From NCBI GenBank assembly GCA_963728855.1, contig CAVSLN010000010.1, forward strand, positions 248,001 to 312,000: a stretch of 64,000 nt of DNA. Direction: 5' to 3'. Below the pieces are notes generated by a model. It saw only the letters and a list, made by a program, of their open reading frames with translations. It was not told the origin of the DNA and ran no database searches. The translations under genes and the position numbers were made by a program. Shown piece after piece: positions 35,504 to 45,206 of this stretch (position 1 is its first letter; each line of letters starts with the position of its first letter). The stretch comes from AC-43 sp963728855 (GTDB taxonomy: Bacteria; Actinomycetota; Actinomycetes; Mycobacteriales; Micromonosporaceae).

Positions 35504-36622
35504 CTACCGCCCGGCCAGGTCCGCCGGGAGCAGGGCGTAGAGGACGTCGTCGATACGGGTACCGGCCGGGCCGGGGAACCGGCCGTGCTGGTAGCCCTCG
35601 CGGCGGAAGCCGGCCCGTTCCAGGACGCGCTGGGAGGCCACGTTCCCGGGCGTGGTACCGGCGGCCAGCCGAGCGAGGCCGGCGACCGTGAACGCCCAGC
35701 GGACGAGCAGCCGTACCGCCCGGGTGGCGTAGCCGCGGCCACGCCAGGCCGGGAGGAGGTCGTACCCCAGCATGGCCTGTCCGGTCGTGGCCTCCACCGC
35801 GAACAGCGCGATGTCTCCGGCGAAGGCCCCGGTGGCCCCGTCCCGGATGCTCAGCACCGCCCGCTCGCCGGCCAGCCAGGTCGCGGCCGCGGTCGCGCAC
35901 ATGGTCGCCACGGCCGCGGCGGTGGGCGCCGGACCGGCCGGTACCGTCGCGGCCACGACCTCGGGCAGCCGGTAGAGCGTCGCCGCGTCGATGCCGTCCG
36001 CCGGGGCGAGCGGCCACAGCGCCACCGTCCCGTCCGACAGCCGGCCGCCGGGCAGGTCGGGCAGTAGCCGCGGGGTCGGCCCGGGCGGGTCGGTGGCCAG
36101 CCGGGACCAGGCCACCAGGTCGTACCGGGCGCCGTCGCGGTCCACCCCGGCCGCCCGTCGCAGCCCTTCGCGCCGGTACCCCGCGGCGATCGCGACCCGC
36201 TGGCTGGCGACGTTGTCCGGCCGGGTGAGCAGCTCGATGCGGCCCAGCCCGTGCCGGAAACCGAAGTCGGTCAGCGCGATGGTGGCGGCCTTCCCGACAC
36301 CCCGTTGCCGCGCCCACGGCGCCACCCAGTAGCCCACCTCGCCGCACCGGTCTGCGAGCAGCAGGTGGTGCAGCGCGCAGCCGCCGAGCAGCCGGTCGGT
36401 CCGCGGGTCCGCGATCACGAAGGCCAACCGGTCGGGGTACCGGTCCGCGTTCGCGATCCAGGCCAGCGCGTCGGCCCGGGTGTACGGGCTGGGCATCACC
36501 GGGATGAAGTGCTCGACGAGCGGATCGGCGCACGCGGCCGTGATGTCGTCGGCGTCGTCCCGCCGGGGTGCCCGCAACACCACCTCGTCCGTACGTAACG
36601 GCTCGTACGGCAGCGGGTCCAT
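35504..36622 (-). CDS. Double GNAT-domain N-acetyltransferase-like protein
   Basis: This 372-residue protein holds two RimJ/RimL-type GNAT modules, residues about 1-175 and 190-372. Each has the acetyl-CoA loop: WVAPWARQRGVGKAA and LPAWRGRGYATRAV, followed by NVASQRVAIAAGYRREG and NVASQRVLERAGFRREG. ATG 36622 is preferred because GAAGGAG lies 5 bases upstream; another ATG at 36640 is upstream. The substrate is unknown. The organisation resembles the protein at 37725-39044. Confidence 0.85.
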   Translation of the reverse strand: MDPLPYEPLRTDEVVLRAPRRDDADDITAACADPLVEHFIPVMPSPYTRADALAWIANADRYPDRLAFVIADPRTDRLLGGCALHHLLLADRCGEVGYWVAPWARQRGVGKAATIALTDFGFRHGLGRIELLTRPDNVASQRVAIAAGYRREGLRRAAGVDRDGARYDLVAWSRLATDPPGPTPRLLPDLPGGRLSDGTVALWPLAPADGIDAATLYRLPEVVAATVPAGPAPTAAAVATMCATAAATWLAGERAVLSIRDGATGAFAGDIALFAVEATTGQAMLGYDLLPAWRGRGYATRAVRLLVRWAFTVAGLARLAAGTTPGNVASQRVLERAGFRREGYQHGRFPGPAGTRIDDVLYALLPADLAGR

Positions 36623-36777
36623 CGGCTCTCCTTCGGGCATGCTGTACGGATGAACGAGGGTCAGCGATCGACCGCGCCGGCTCGCCCGACGAAGCTACGG
36701 GAGCCGGAACGGTCGAAGAGCCACGGGCGCGGCAGCTTGTGCGGGCGGCGGCTGCGGGCCGAAGGCGAGGAGCCGAC

Positions 36778-37728
36778 GTGAGCGCACAGTTCGCCGCCGA
36801 GACCAGTGCCGGAGCCTTCGTCCGCCAGCCCAACCGCTTCACCGATAGGATCACGCGCGACTCGACCTCGCCTCCCGGGGGAGGCCCGGACGAGCACGGC
36901 CGGTGGCCCGTCGAGGAGGGACGGTACCGGCTGATCTGGTCGCGCGCGTGCCCGTGGGCGCACCGCTCGGTGATCGTACGGGCCCTGCTCGGGCTGGCCG
37001 CCATCTCCAAGGGCACGGTCGACCCGATCCGGGACGAGCGCGGCTGGCGCTTCACCCTCGACCCCGACGGCCGGGACCCGGTGCTCGGCATCCGCTACCT
37101 GTCCGAGGCTTACCTGGCAACGGATCCGAGCTACACCGGCCGGGTCACCGTACCGGTGATCATCGATACGGTCTCCGGCCGCGTGGTCACCAACGACTAT
37201 CCCCAGATCACCCTCGACTTCTCCACCGAGTGGGTCGAGTTCCACCGGCCCGGCGCTCCGGACCTGTACCCGGTCGAGCTGCGCCCCGAGCTCGACGCGC
37301 TGATGCTCGACCTCTACACCGACGTGAACAACGGGGTGTACCGGTGCGGTTTCGCCACCGGGCAGGCCGCGTACGAGTCGGCGTACGACGCGCTCTTCGC
37401 CCGGCTCGACGCGCTGGAGGACCGGCTGTCGGACGGGCGGCCGTACCTGATGGGGGAGCGGCTCACCGAGGCGGACGTCCGGCTGTTCACCACGCTGGTG
37501 CGCTTCGACGCGGTGTACCACAACCACTTCAAGTGCAACCGGAACAAGCTGACCGAGCTGCCGTACCTGTGGCGGTACGCGCGCCGGCTCTTCCAGAGCC
37601 CCGGCTTCGGGGAGACCGTGGACTTCGACCAGATCAAGCGGCACTACTACGTGACGCACGAGGCGATCAACCCGAACCGGATCGTCCCCAAGGGGCCGGA
37701 CCTCGCCGGTTGGTCGGTGCGGCCCTAA
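36778..37728 (+). CDS. Glutathionyl-hydroquinone reductase-like protein (omega GST-like)
   Basis: This 316-residue protein resembles YqjG/EcmA-type enzymes. WSRACPWAHRSVIVRALLGL puts the catalytic Cys near residue 58 in the CPWA motif. YLMGERLTEADVRLFTTLVRFDAVY is the C-terminal GST domain, and YYVTHEAINPNRIVPKGP the conserved tail. GTG 36778 has GAGGAG upstream; the open frame back to 36568 lacks family similarity. Actinobacteria use mycothiol rather than glutathione, so the physiological thiol is open. Confidence 0.88.
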   Translation: MSAQFAAETSAGAFVRQPNRFTDRITRDSTSPPGGGPDEHGRWPVEEGRYRLIWSRACPWAHRSVIVRALLGLAAISKGTVDPIRDERGWRFTLDPDGRDPVLGIRYLSEAYLATDPSYTGRVTVPVIIDTVSGRVVTNDYPQITLDFSTEWVEFHRPGAPDLYPVELRPELDALMLDLYTDVNNGVYRCGFATGQAAYESAYDALFARLDALEDRLSDGRPYLMGERLTEADVRLFTTLVRFDAVYHNHFKCNRNKLTELPYLWRYARRLFQSPGFGETVDFDQIKRHYYVTHEAINPNRIVPKGPDLAGWSVRP

Positions 37729-39044
37729 GCGGTCACGTCGGTGGCGAGCAGGGAGCCGACCCAGGCGTCGCGGCGCTCGCCGCGCTGCACGCACGTGCCG
37801 CGCCCGACGCCCTCGATGGTGAAGCCGGCCTTCTCGGCGACCCGCCGGGACGCGTCGTTGCCGAGGTACGCCTTCCAGACGACCCGCTCCAGGCCCAGGG
37901 CGGAGAAACCCCAGGCGCAGATGGTACGGACGGCGGCCGGCGCGTACCCCTTCCCCCGAGCCCACGGTGCGACCAGGTACCCGACCTCCGCACTGCCTTC
38001 GTCGGAGGGGTCGAGGCGCAGGTCGATCGAGCCGGCGTACCGGTCGTCCCCGTCGGCGATCGCGTACCCGGCCCCGGCGCCCCGGGCCCACTGCCCCGGC
38101 ACGATATCGGCGGTGAAGAACTCGGCGTCCTCGGCCCCGTACGGCGTCGGTACCGTCGTCCAGCGCACCGACTCGGGGTCCTGGCAGGCCCGGGTCACGG
38201 CCGGTACGTCGGCCGGCCGCCATCCGCGCAGTGACCCCGGCACCCCGTCGAGCGGCAGTACGGGCGGCGGCGCCCCGAAGACATGGGCCCGCCGGGCGAG
38301 GAGCGACCCCGACGCGTACCGCTCCGGGACCTGCCCGGTCACCTCGCCCGGCAGCAGCGAGCCGACCCACGACTCGCGCCGGCCCTTCAGATGGGGCTGG
38401 CAAGCGCCACCTGGTAGCCGCTCCGACAAGCTGCGCGGCTGGCAAGCGCCACCTGGTAGCCGCTCCGACAAGCTGCGCGGCTGGCAAGCGCCACCTGGTA
38501 GCCGCTCCGACAAGCTGCGCGGCTGGCAAGCGCCACCTGGTAGCCGCTCCGACAAGCTGCGCGGCTGTGCCATCCGCTGCTCCCCGGATATCTGGAAGCC
38601 CGCCCGGAGCGCGACCAACCGCGAGGCGTGGTTGCCGATCTCCGCCGACCAGGTCAGCCGGGCCAGTCCGAAATGCGCGAATGCCCAGGTCGCGACGGCG
38701 CGGGTGGCGGTCAGCGCGACGCCCCGCCCGCGTGCCCAGGGTGCGGTCCAGTAGCCGAGGTCTGCGGAGTTGCGTACGGGGTTGACCGAGGCCAGCCCGT
38801 TCGCGCTGAGCAACTGTCCGGTGTGCAGGTCGAACACGCCGAGCGGGGCGGCCGTACCGGTCGACCAGGCCGCCGTGGTGTGCCCGCCCACGAAACCGCG
38901 CGCGTCCGCCCGCGTGTACGGCGACGGAAGCGTCGTCCAGCGCTGGATGTCCGGGTCCTGGCACGCTTCATATACGGCGTCCTCGTCGTCCGGTTGCCAG
39001 GGCCGGATCAACAGGTCACCGGCGATGATCTCGATCGGCTCCAC
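37725..39044 (-). CDS. Double GNAT-domain protein with an internal 4 x 14-residue repeat
   Basis: This 439-residue protein has two GNAT modules (about residues 1-225 and 245-439), with WTAPWARGRGVALTA and LVAPWARGKGYAPAA as acetyl-CoA loops. In the first module the loop equivalent to RGTCVQRGERRDAWVGSLL of the second is replaced by QRMAQ, four copies of PRSLSERLPGGACQ and PHLKGRRESWVGSLL. Those 42-base units (38397-38564) are the family B intergenic repeat. The start is GTG 39044 with a weak ribosome site. The stop overlaps the upstream convergent gene's stop by 3 bases. Substrate unknown. Confidence 0.83.
   Translation of the reverse strand: MEPIEIIAGDLLIRPWQPDDEDAVYEACQDPDIQRWTTLPSPYTRADARGFVGGHTTAAWSTGTAAPLGVFDLHTGQLLSANGLASVNPVRNSADLGYWTAPWARGRGVALTATRAVATWAFAHFGLARLTWSAEIGNHASRLVALRAGFQISGEQRMAQPRSLSERLPGGACQPRSLSERLPGGACQPRSLSERLPGGACQPRSLSERLPGGACQPHLKGRRESWVGSLLPGEVTGQVPERYASGSLLARRAHVFGAPPPVLPLDGVPGSLRGWRPADVPAVTRACQDPESVRWTTVPTPYGAEDAEFFTADIVPGQWARGAGAGYAIADGDDRYAGSIDLRLDPSDEGSAEVGYLVAPWARGKGYAPAAVRTICAWGFSALGLERVVWKAYLGNDASRRVAEKAGFTIEGVGRGTCVQRGERRDAWVGSLLATDVTA
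38397..38564 (+). repeat. Family B repeat expanded in frame inside a gene, 4 x 42 bp
   Basis: Four identical 42-base units start at 38397, 38439, 38481 and 38523. Each contains AGCCGC-TCCGACAAGCTGC-GCGGCT, the same hairpin core as at 15939-16016 and 43479-43515. In the minus-strand frame they are read through without stops as PRSLSERLPGGACQ. Perfect identity points to recent expansion. Confidence 0.92.
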
Positions 39045-39207
39045 CAGGACATCCTGGCCCAGCCGCCGGAGGTCGGGCCATCGGGTTACCCCCGGCGCGG
39101 GTCGGCGTCCGTTTCGTCACGATCAAGCCCGCCGTACCGCGGCGGCTGACAGATGGCCATCCTCTCCGCCTACGATGGTCCGGCAGACTGTCTAGGGAGA
39201 GACTTCC

Positions 39208-42093
<2,886 letters not shown>

Positions 42094-42205
42094 CCGTCTG
42101 AGTAGACGGAGCGGCCGGCTGAGTAAGACGCAACGGCCGGCGGGGCCCCTCGCGGGCCAGCACTTGGGCTGGACCGGAAGGGCAGCGTTCATCAGCCCGC
42201 CAGCC

Positions 42206-42234
42206 GCCGGCTTCCTTCGTTCCCGGAAGCCGGC
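42206..42234 (+). terminator. Terminator after secA
   Basis: GCCGGCTTCC and GGAAGCCGGC form a perfect 10-bp stem with a 9-base loop, 113 bases after the secA stop. GTCTTG follows. Confidence 0.75.
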
Positions 42235-42321
42235 GTCTTGTGCGCCGGTACTCCGAGCCCGGCCCGGAGCGCCCGCCGGCTATGGGGGGACCTGACGGAC
42301 GCTCCGGGGGTCTGGGGCGCA

Positions 42322-42359
42322 CCGCCGTCCGGGCCCCGGGAGCATCGCCCGGACGGCGG
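42322..42359 (-). terminator. Terminator of the Rv3235-like gene
   Basis: CCGCCGTCCGGGC and GCCCGGACGGCGG form a perfect 13-bp stem around a 12-base loop, 4 bases beyond the minus-strand stop codon at 42364. With the hairpin at 42206 it insulates the two convergent genes. Confidence 0.75.
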
Positions 42360-42363
42360 CGCG

Positions 42364-43020
42364 CTAGAGCACTTGCAGGTGGGTACACAGCCAGGTGCCC
42401 GAGCGCCGCTCCAGGCGCAGGGCCAGCGCGCGTACCCGGTCACCGCGCACCAGCACCGCCGCCGCCTCGAGGACGCCGTCGCGTACCTCGCAGACGCGCA
42501 GGTGCCGTATGCGCACCCGGTCGACGGCCACCCGTACCACCCCCGAGGTTGGCCGGGTGGGCAGCGCCAGCCGGCCGCCACGCAGGCGGCTGAGCTGACC
42601 GGCGACGTCGTCGAACTGCCCGGGGTCGATGAGCGCCCGCAGGTGCCCGACCGGGCGGAAGCCGTCCACGACCTCCAGCGCGCGGTCCAGGTACCCGCGC
42701 ACCGTCCGGTGTGCCGCCGCCCGACGCCCGACCGCGTCGTCCTGAGCGGCACCGGGACCGGAGCCAGGATCGGGACCGGAGCCAGGATCGGGACCAGGCC
42801 GTGGACCGGGCGGGGGACCAGGTGCGGTCCAGGGCCCGACGACCGGCGACTCCGGCCCCGACCCGCCCAGGTCCGGCACCCCGGACGGCAACGGCGGCAG
42901 CCGGTCGGGCTCGTCGTCGAACGGCGGATCGAGCGACGGCGCGGGCCGTACCCGTACCAGCGCGACCGCCCCGACCGGTGTGGTGCCGGCACGAGCCGGC
43001 CTGACGAGCGTGACGGTCAT
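42364..43020 (-). CDS. Rv3235 family protein
   Basis: This 218-residue protein starts MTVTLVRPARAGTTPVG with GGGGAGG upstream. Residues 40-105 are Pro/Gly-rich and include the short tandem PGPDPGSGPDPGSGPG. The conserved C-terminal domain has GYLDRALEVVDGFRPVGHLR, then VRDGVLEAAAVLVRGDRVRA and a final SGTWLCTHLQVL. Rv3235-type proteins are encoded next to secA across actinobacteria; function is not established. Longer upstream frames cross the direct repeats and are rejected. Confidence 0.85.
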   Translation of the reverse strand: MTVTLVRPARAGTTPVGAVALVRVRPAPSLDPPFDDEPDRLPPLPSGVPDLGGSGPESPVVGPWTAPGPPPGPRPGPDPGSGPDPGSGPGAAQDDAVGRRAAAHRTVRGYLDRALEVVDGFRPVGHLRALIDPGQFDDVAGQLSRLRGGRLALPTRPTSGVVRVAVDRVRIRHLRVCEVRDGVLEAAAVLVRGDRVRALALRLERRSGTWLCTHLQVL

Positions 43021-43049
43021 CGGAGCCTCCCCAGGGCCGAGGGCGAACG

Positions 43050-43136
43050 TTGCGTTTGCCTTCGTTTGCCTCCGATAACTTTGTAGTCGGCTCGGCACTG
43101 CGGCGTCAAGAACCTTTCGTTTGCTTTCGTTTGCCT
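43050..43136 (-). promoter_or_regulatory. Two pairs of 10-bp direct repeats upstream of the Rv3235-like gene
   Basis: On the plus strand TGCGTTTGCC-TTCGTTTGCC lies at 43051-43070 and TTTCGTTTGC-TTTCGTTTGC at about 43115-43134. Each pair has a 10-base period, and the pairs are about 64 bases apart. They sit in the promoter region of the minus-strand gene starting at 43020 and just downstream of an excisionase-type HTH gene. BldC-like proteins bind such helically phased direct repeats, so this may be that protein's operator. Confidence 0.5.
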
Positions 43137-43151
43137 GTCGCCGTACCGACA

Positions 43152-43187
43152 CGAGGGCCCGTCGACAGTGCTGTCGACGGGCCCTCG
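43152..43187 (-). terminator. Strong terminator after the HTH gene
   Basis: CGAGGGCCCGTCGACAG and CTGTCGACGGGCCCTCG form a perfect 17-bp stem with TG in the loop, 18 bases beyond the minus-strand stop at 43206. It separates the HTH gene from the Rv3235-like promoter. Confidence 0.85.
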
Positions 43188-43205
43188 GCGAGGTCGGGCG
43201 GGCCG

Positions 43206-43442
43206 TCAGTCCGGCTCCTCCTCCTCGTGGGCGACGAGCGGGTTCTCCCGTACCCAGTCGGCGGTCTCCGTGTACTTCCGCTGGATGTACTCCTCGAGCT
43301 TGGCCCGCTCGACCCGCCACTGCCCCCGGCCGCCGACCTTGATCGCGGGCAGCTCGCCGCTGCGCACCATGTGGTACACCTGCGACGAGGACACCGACAG
43401 CTCCTCGGCGACCTCGGACATCTGCATGAACCGGCCGGGCAT
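43206..43442 (-). CDS. Excisionase/BldC-type helix-turn-helix protein
   Basis: This 78-residue protein has QMSEVAEELSVSSSQVYHMV as the HTH, RSGELPAIKVGGRGQWRVER as the wing and an acidic tail HEEEEPD. This is the MerR/excisionase-like fold also found in BldC. Such proteins bind direct repeats cooperatively. It is monocistronic, closed by a 17-bp terminator, and a family B repeat lies about 40 bases upstream. Regulon unknown. Confidence 0.85.
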   Translation of the reverse strand: MPGRFMQMSEVAEELSVSSSQVYHMVRSGELPAIKVGGRGQWRVERAKLEEYIQRKYTETADWVRENPLVAHEEEEPD

Positions 43443-43478
43443 TGCTTCAGTTTGCCACCGGTTGCGGCCGGGTCCGCC

Positions 43479-43515
43479 TAGCCGCGCAGCCTGTCGGAAC
43501 GGCTACCAGCCAGCT
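43479..43515 (-). repeat. Dispersed hairpin repeat, family B, single copy
   Basis: On the minus strand this reads AGCTGGCTGGTAGCCG, a TTCCGACAGGCTGC loop region, then GCGGCTA. It differs by two bases from the 15980 copy. It lies upstream of the divergent HTH and DUF6912-like genes rather than at a stop codon. Confidence 0.8.
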
Positions 43516-43595
43516 ATGTCAGTCGGCCAGATCGGATCGCGGCGCGCCGTACGGGTAGCTTTCCAAGGACCGGCCGGGGGTGTACTACAAGCACC

Positions 43596-44114
43596 GTGAC
43601 GGACATCATCCGCGTGTACCTGCCGGCGACCCTGCCGCTGCTCGCCTCGTTGCGGGAGCGGGGCGAGCTGGGGCCGCTCGCGCCGGACATCCCGCCGGTC
43701 GAGGCCCACGCGGTCACCCCGGCGCTACGCGAGTGGTACGCGGAGGGCGACGAGGAGGAGCTGGAGTACGTCGCGTTCACCCGGGCCGCCCAGGCGGCGC
43801 TCCGGCTGCTGCGCCACGACCCGACAGCGCCCCGCCGCCGGGTGGTGGTCTCCGCCGACGTACCGGCGACCGAGCTGGTATCCGAGCTGGAGCTGGGCTC
43901 GAGCGCCGTACGGCTGAACGCGCCCGTACCGCTGCGGGCCGTGGCGGCGATCCACGTCGACGACACCGACGCCGGTACGGCCGTGGCGGCGGCCGCGGAG
44001 GTCGTCGAGGAGGCCCTGGCCGGGGACCCGGATGCCCAGTTCACCGTCGACGGAGCCGAGGATCACGAGCTGGCCTGGTACGACGTCACCGAGCTGGGCG
44101 ACCTCTTACGCTGA
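43596..44114 (+). CDS. DUF6912-like family protein
   Basis: This 172-residue soluble protein starts with GTG and has IRVYLPATLPLLASL at the N-terminus, EAHAVTPALREWYAEGDEEELEYVAFTRAAQAAL in the middle (given in outline) and an acidic C-terminus DHELAWYDVTELGDLL. These are features of a conserved actinobacterial family of unknown function. The TGA stop forms part of a family A repeat. Confidence 0.72.
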   Translation: MTDIIRVYLPATLPLLASLRERGELGPLAPDIPPVEAHAVTPALREWYAEGDEEELEYVAFTRAAQAALRLLRHDPTAPRRRVVVSADVPATELVSELELGSSAVRLNAPVPLRAVAAIHVDDTDAGTAVAAAAEVVEEALAGDPDAQFTVDGAEDHELAWYDVTELGDLLR

Positions 44115-44219
44115 GCGCAGCCGCAGCCGGTTTTTGGCGAGGCGAGCACAGCGAACGTGGCTCAGCTGAGCGCAGCCGCAGCCGGTTTTTGGCGAGGCGA
44201 GCACAGCGAACGTGGCTCA
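44111..44219 (+). repeat. Dispersed intergenic repeat, family A, two tandem 55-bp copies
   Basis: Two identical copies with a 55-base period carry GAGCGCAGCCGCAGCCGG, TTTTT, GGCGAGGCGAGCACAGCG and AACGTGGCTCAG. The junction forms the palindrome GCTCAGCTGAGC. The first copy contains the stop of the plus-strand gene; the last TCA is the stop of the minus-strand gene. The repeat thus exactly fills the gap between two convergent genes. Confidence 0.9.
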
Positions 44220-45080
44220 GCTGACCTTCGCCGGCTTCTTGGCCGGCGCCGTGGGCTGCTTCGCCGGGAGGGCCCGGCCGTAGCAGAGCAGCGTGACGAT
44301 CGCGCCGGCGAAGAGCACCACCAGCGCATGGTCGAGCCGGGTGTTCGCCCAGTAGTCGACGAGCGTCTGGTCTGCGCTGCTCAGGCCGCTGACGATGTGG
44401 AAGAGCTGGGCCCCGCCCACCCGGGTGACCAGCTCGGCGAGCAGGAGTACGAACCCGGGAAAGGCGCCGGCCGCGAGGTAGGCGAGGAAGCGGCGGCCGG
44501 TACCGGAGCGGTGCAGGAGCCAGAACGCGAGCACCCCCGCGAGTACGCCACCGACGAGCGAGGTGGTCAGCGCGAGCCTGGTCGCCGCGGACAGGATCGA
44601 ACCGGGCGAGCTGCCCGCGCCGAACAGGTGCATCAGCTGGCCCGGGAAGCTGTGCAGGGCGATGCTGACGAGGAACACGGCGAGGGTACCGGCGACTCCG
44701 GCGCTGGCCAGCTCGCCCGGCTTGACCGCGCCGAGCGCCCCGCCCAGGACCGCGGCCGCCAGGACCGCGACGGCGAGCACGACGATGGACGAACGGTGCC
44801 CGTACCCCAGGAGGACGAGGACGAGCGCGAGCGCCCCGACCAGCGCGCCCACCCCGAGGGCCAGCGGCCAGCGCAGCCGGTCGCGGACCGGCCACCGGCC
44901 CAGCACCGCCACACTGCTGGCCGCGCCGGCCAGCACGCTCGCCGAGATGACCACCGGAAGTGCGTCGGTGGCCTGGAGCACCGCGTTCAGCTCGTCGCCC
45001 GCGCTGGTGATGTTGTAGTGGGCCGACCACAGGGTCCAGCCGAACCAGACCAGGCTGAGCCCGAGCAGTACGGAACGCAC
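44217..45080 (-). CDS. Polytopic membrane protein of unknown function
   Basis: This 287-residue protein has about eight hydrophobic segments, starting RSVLLGLSLVWFGWTLWSAH, and a Lys/Ala/Pro-rich cytoplasmic tail AKQPTAPAKKPAKVS. GTG 45080 fits the first helix; the open frame further upstream is antisense to pruA. I do not recognise a family. It is divergent from pruA with 126 bases between. Confidence 0.65.
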   Translation of the reverse strand: MRSVLLGLSLVWFGWTLWSAHYNITSAGDELNAVLQATDALPVVISASVLAGAASSVAVLGRWPVRDRLRWPLALGVGALVGALALVLVLLGYGHRSSIVVLAVAVLAAAVLGGALGAVKPGELASAGVAGTLAVFLVSIALHSFPGQLMHLFGAGSSPGSILSAATRLALTTSLVGGVLAGVLAFWLLHRSGTGRRFLAYLAAGAFPGFVLLLAELVTRVGGAQLFHIVSGLSSADQTLVDYWANTRLDHALVVLFAGAIVTLLCYGRALPAKQPTAPAKKPAKVS

Positions 45081-45206
45081 GCGGTCATGGTACGCGGGCG
45101 GCGTGTAAGGATTGGGGCGAGGCGCTCGCCGACGCGTCGACCGCACGGGCGCGCAGGCCGCCCAAGGCGGGCGTGAGGTCGAACCGAGCCCGGGAAGGAG
45201 ACCCTC

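Noticed and set aside
38397..38564. CRISPR array
   Set aside because: The units are identical throughout with no unique spacers, lie in a coding frame and match a dispersed hairpin repeat.
42364..43320. Longer form of the Rv3235-like protein
   Set aside because: The extension crosses the direct repeats and the 17-bp terminator; ATG 43020 has a clear ribosome site.
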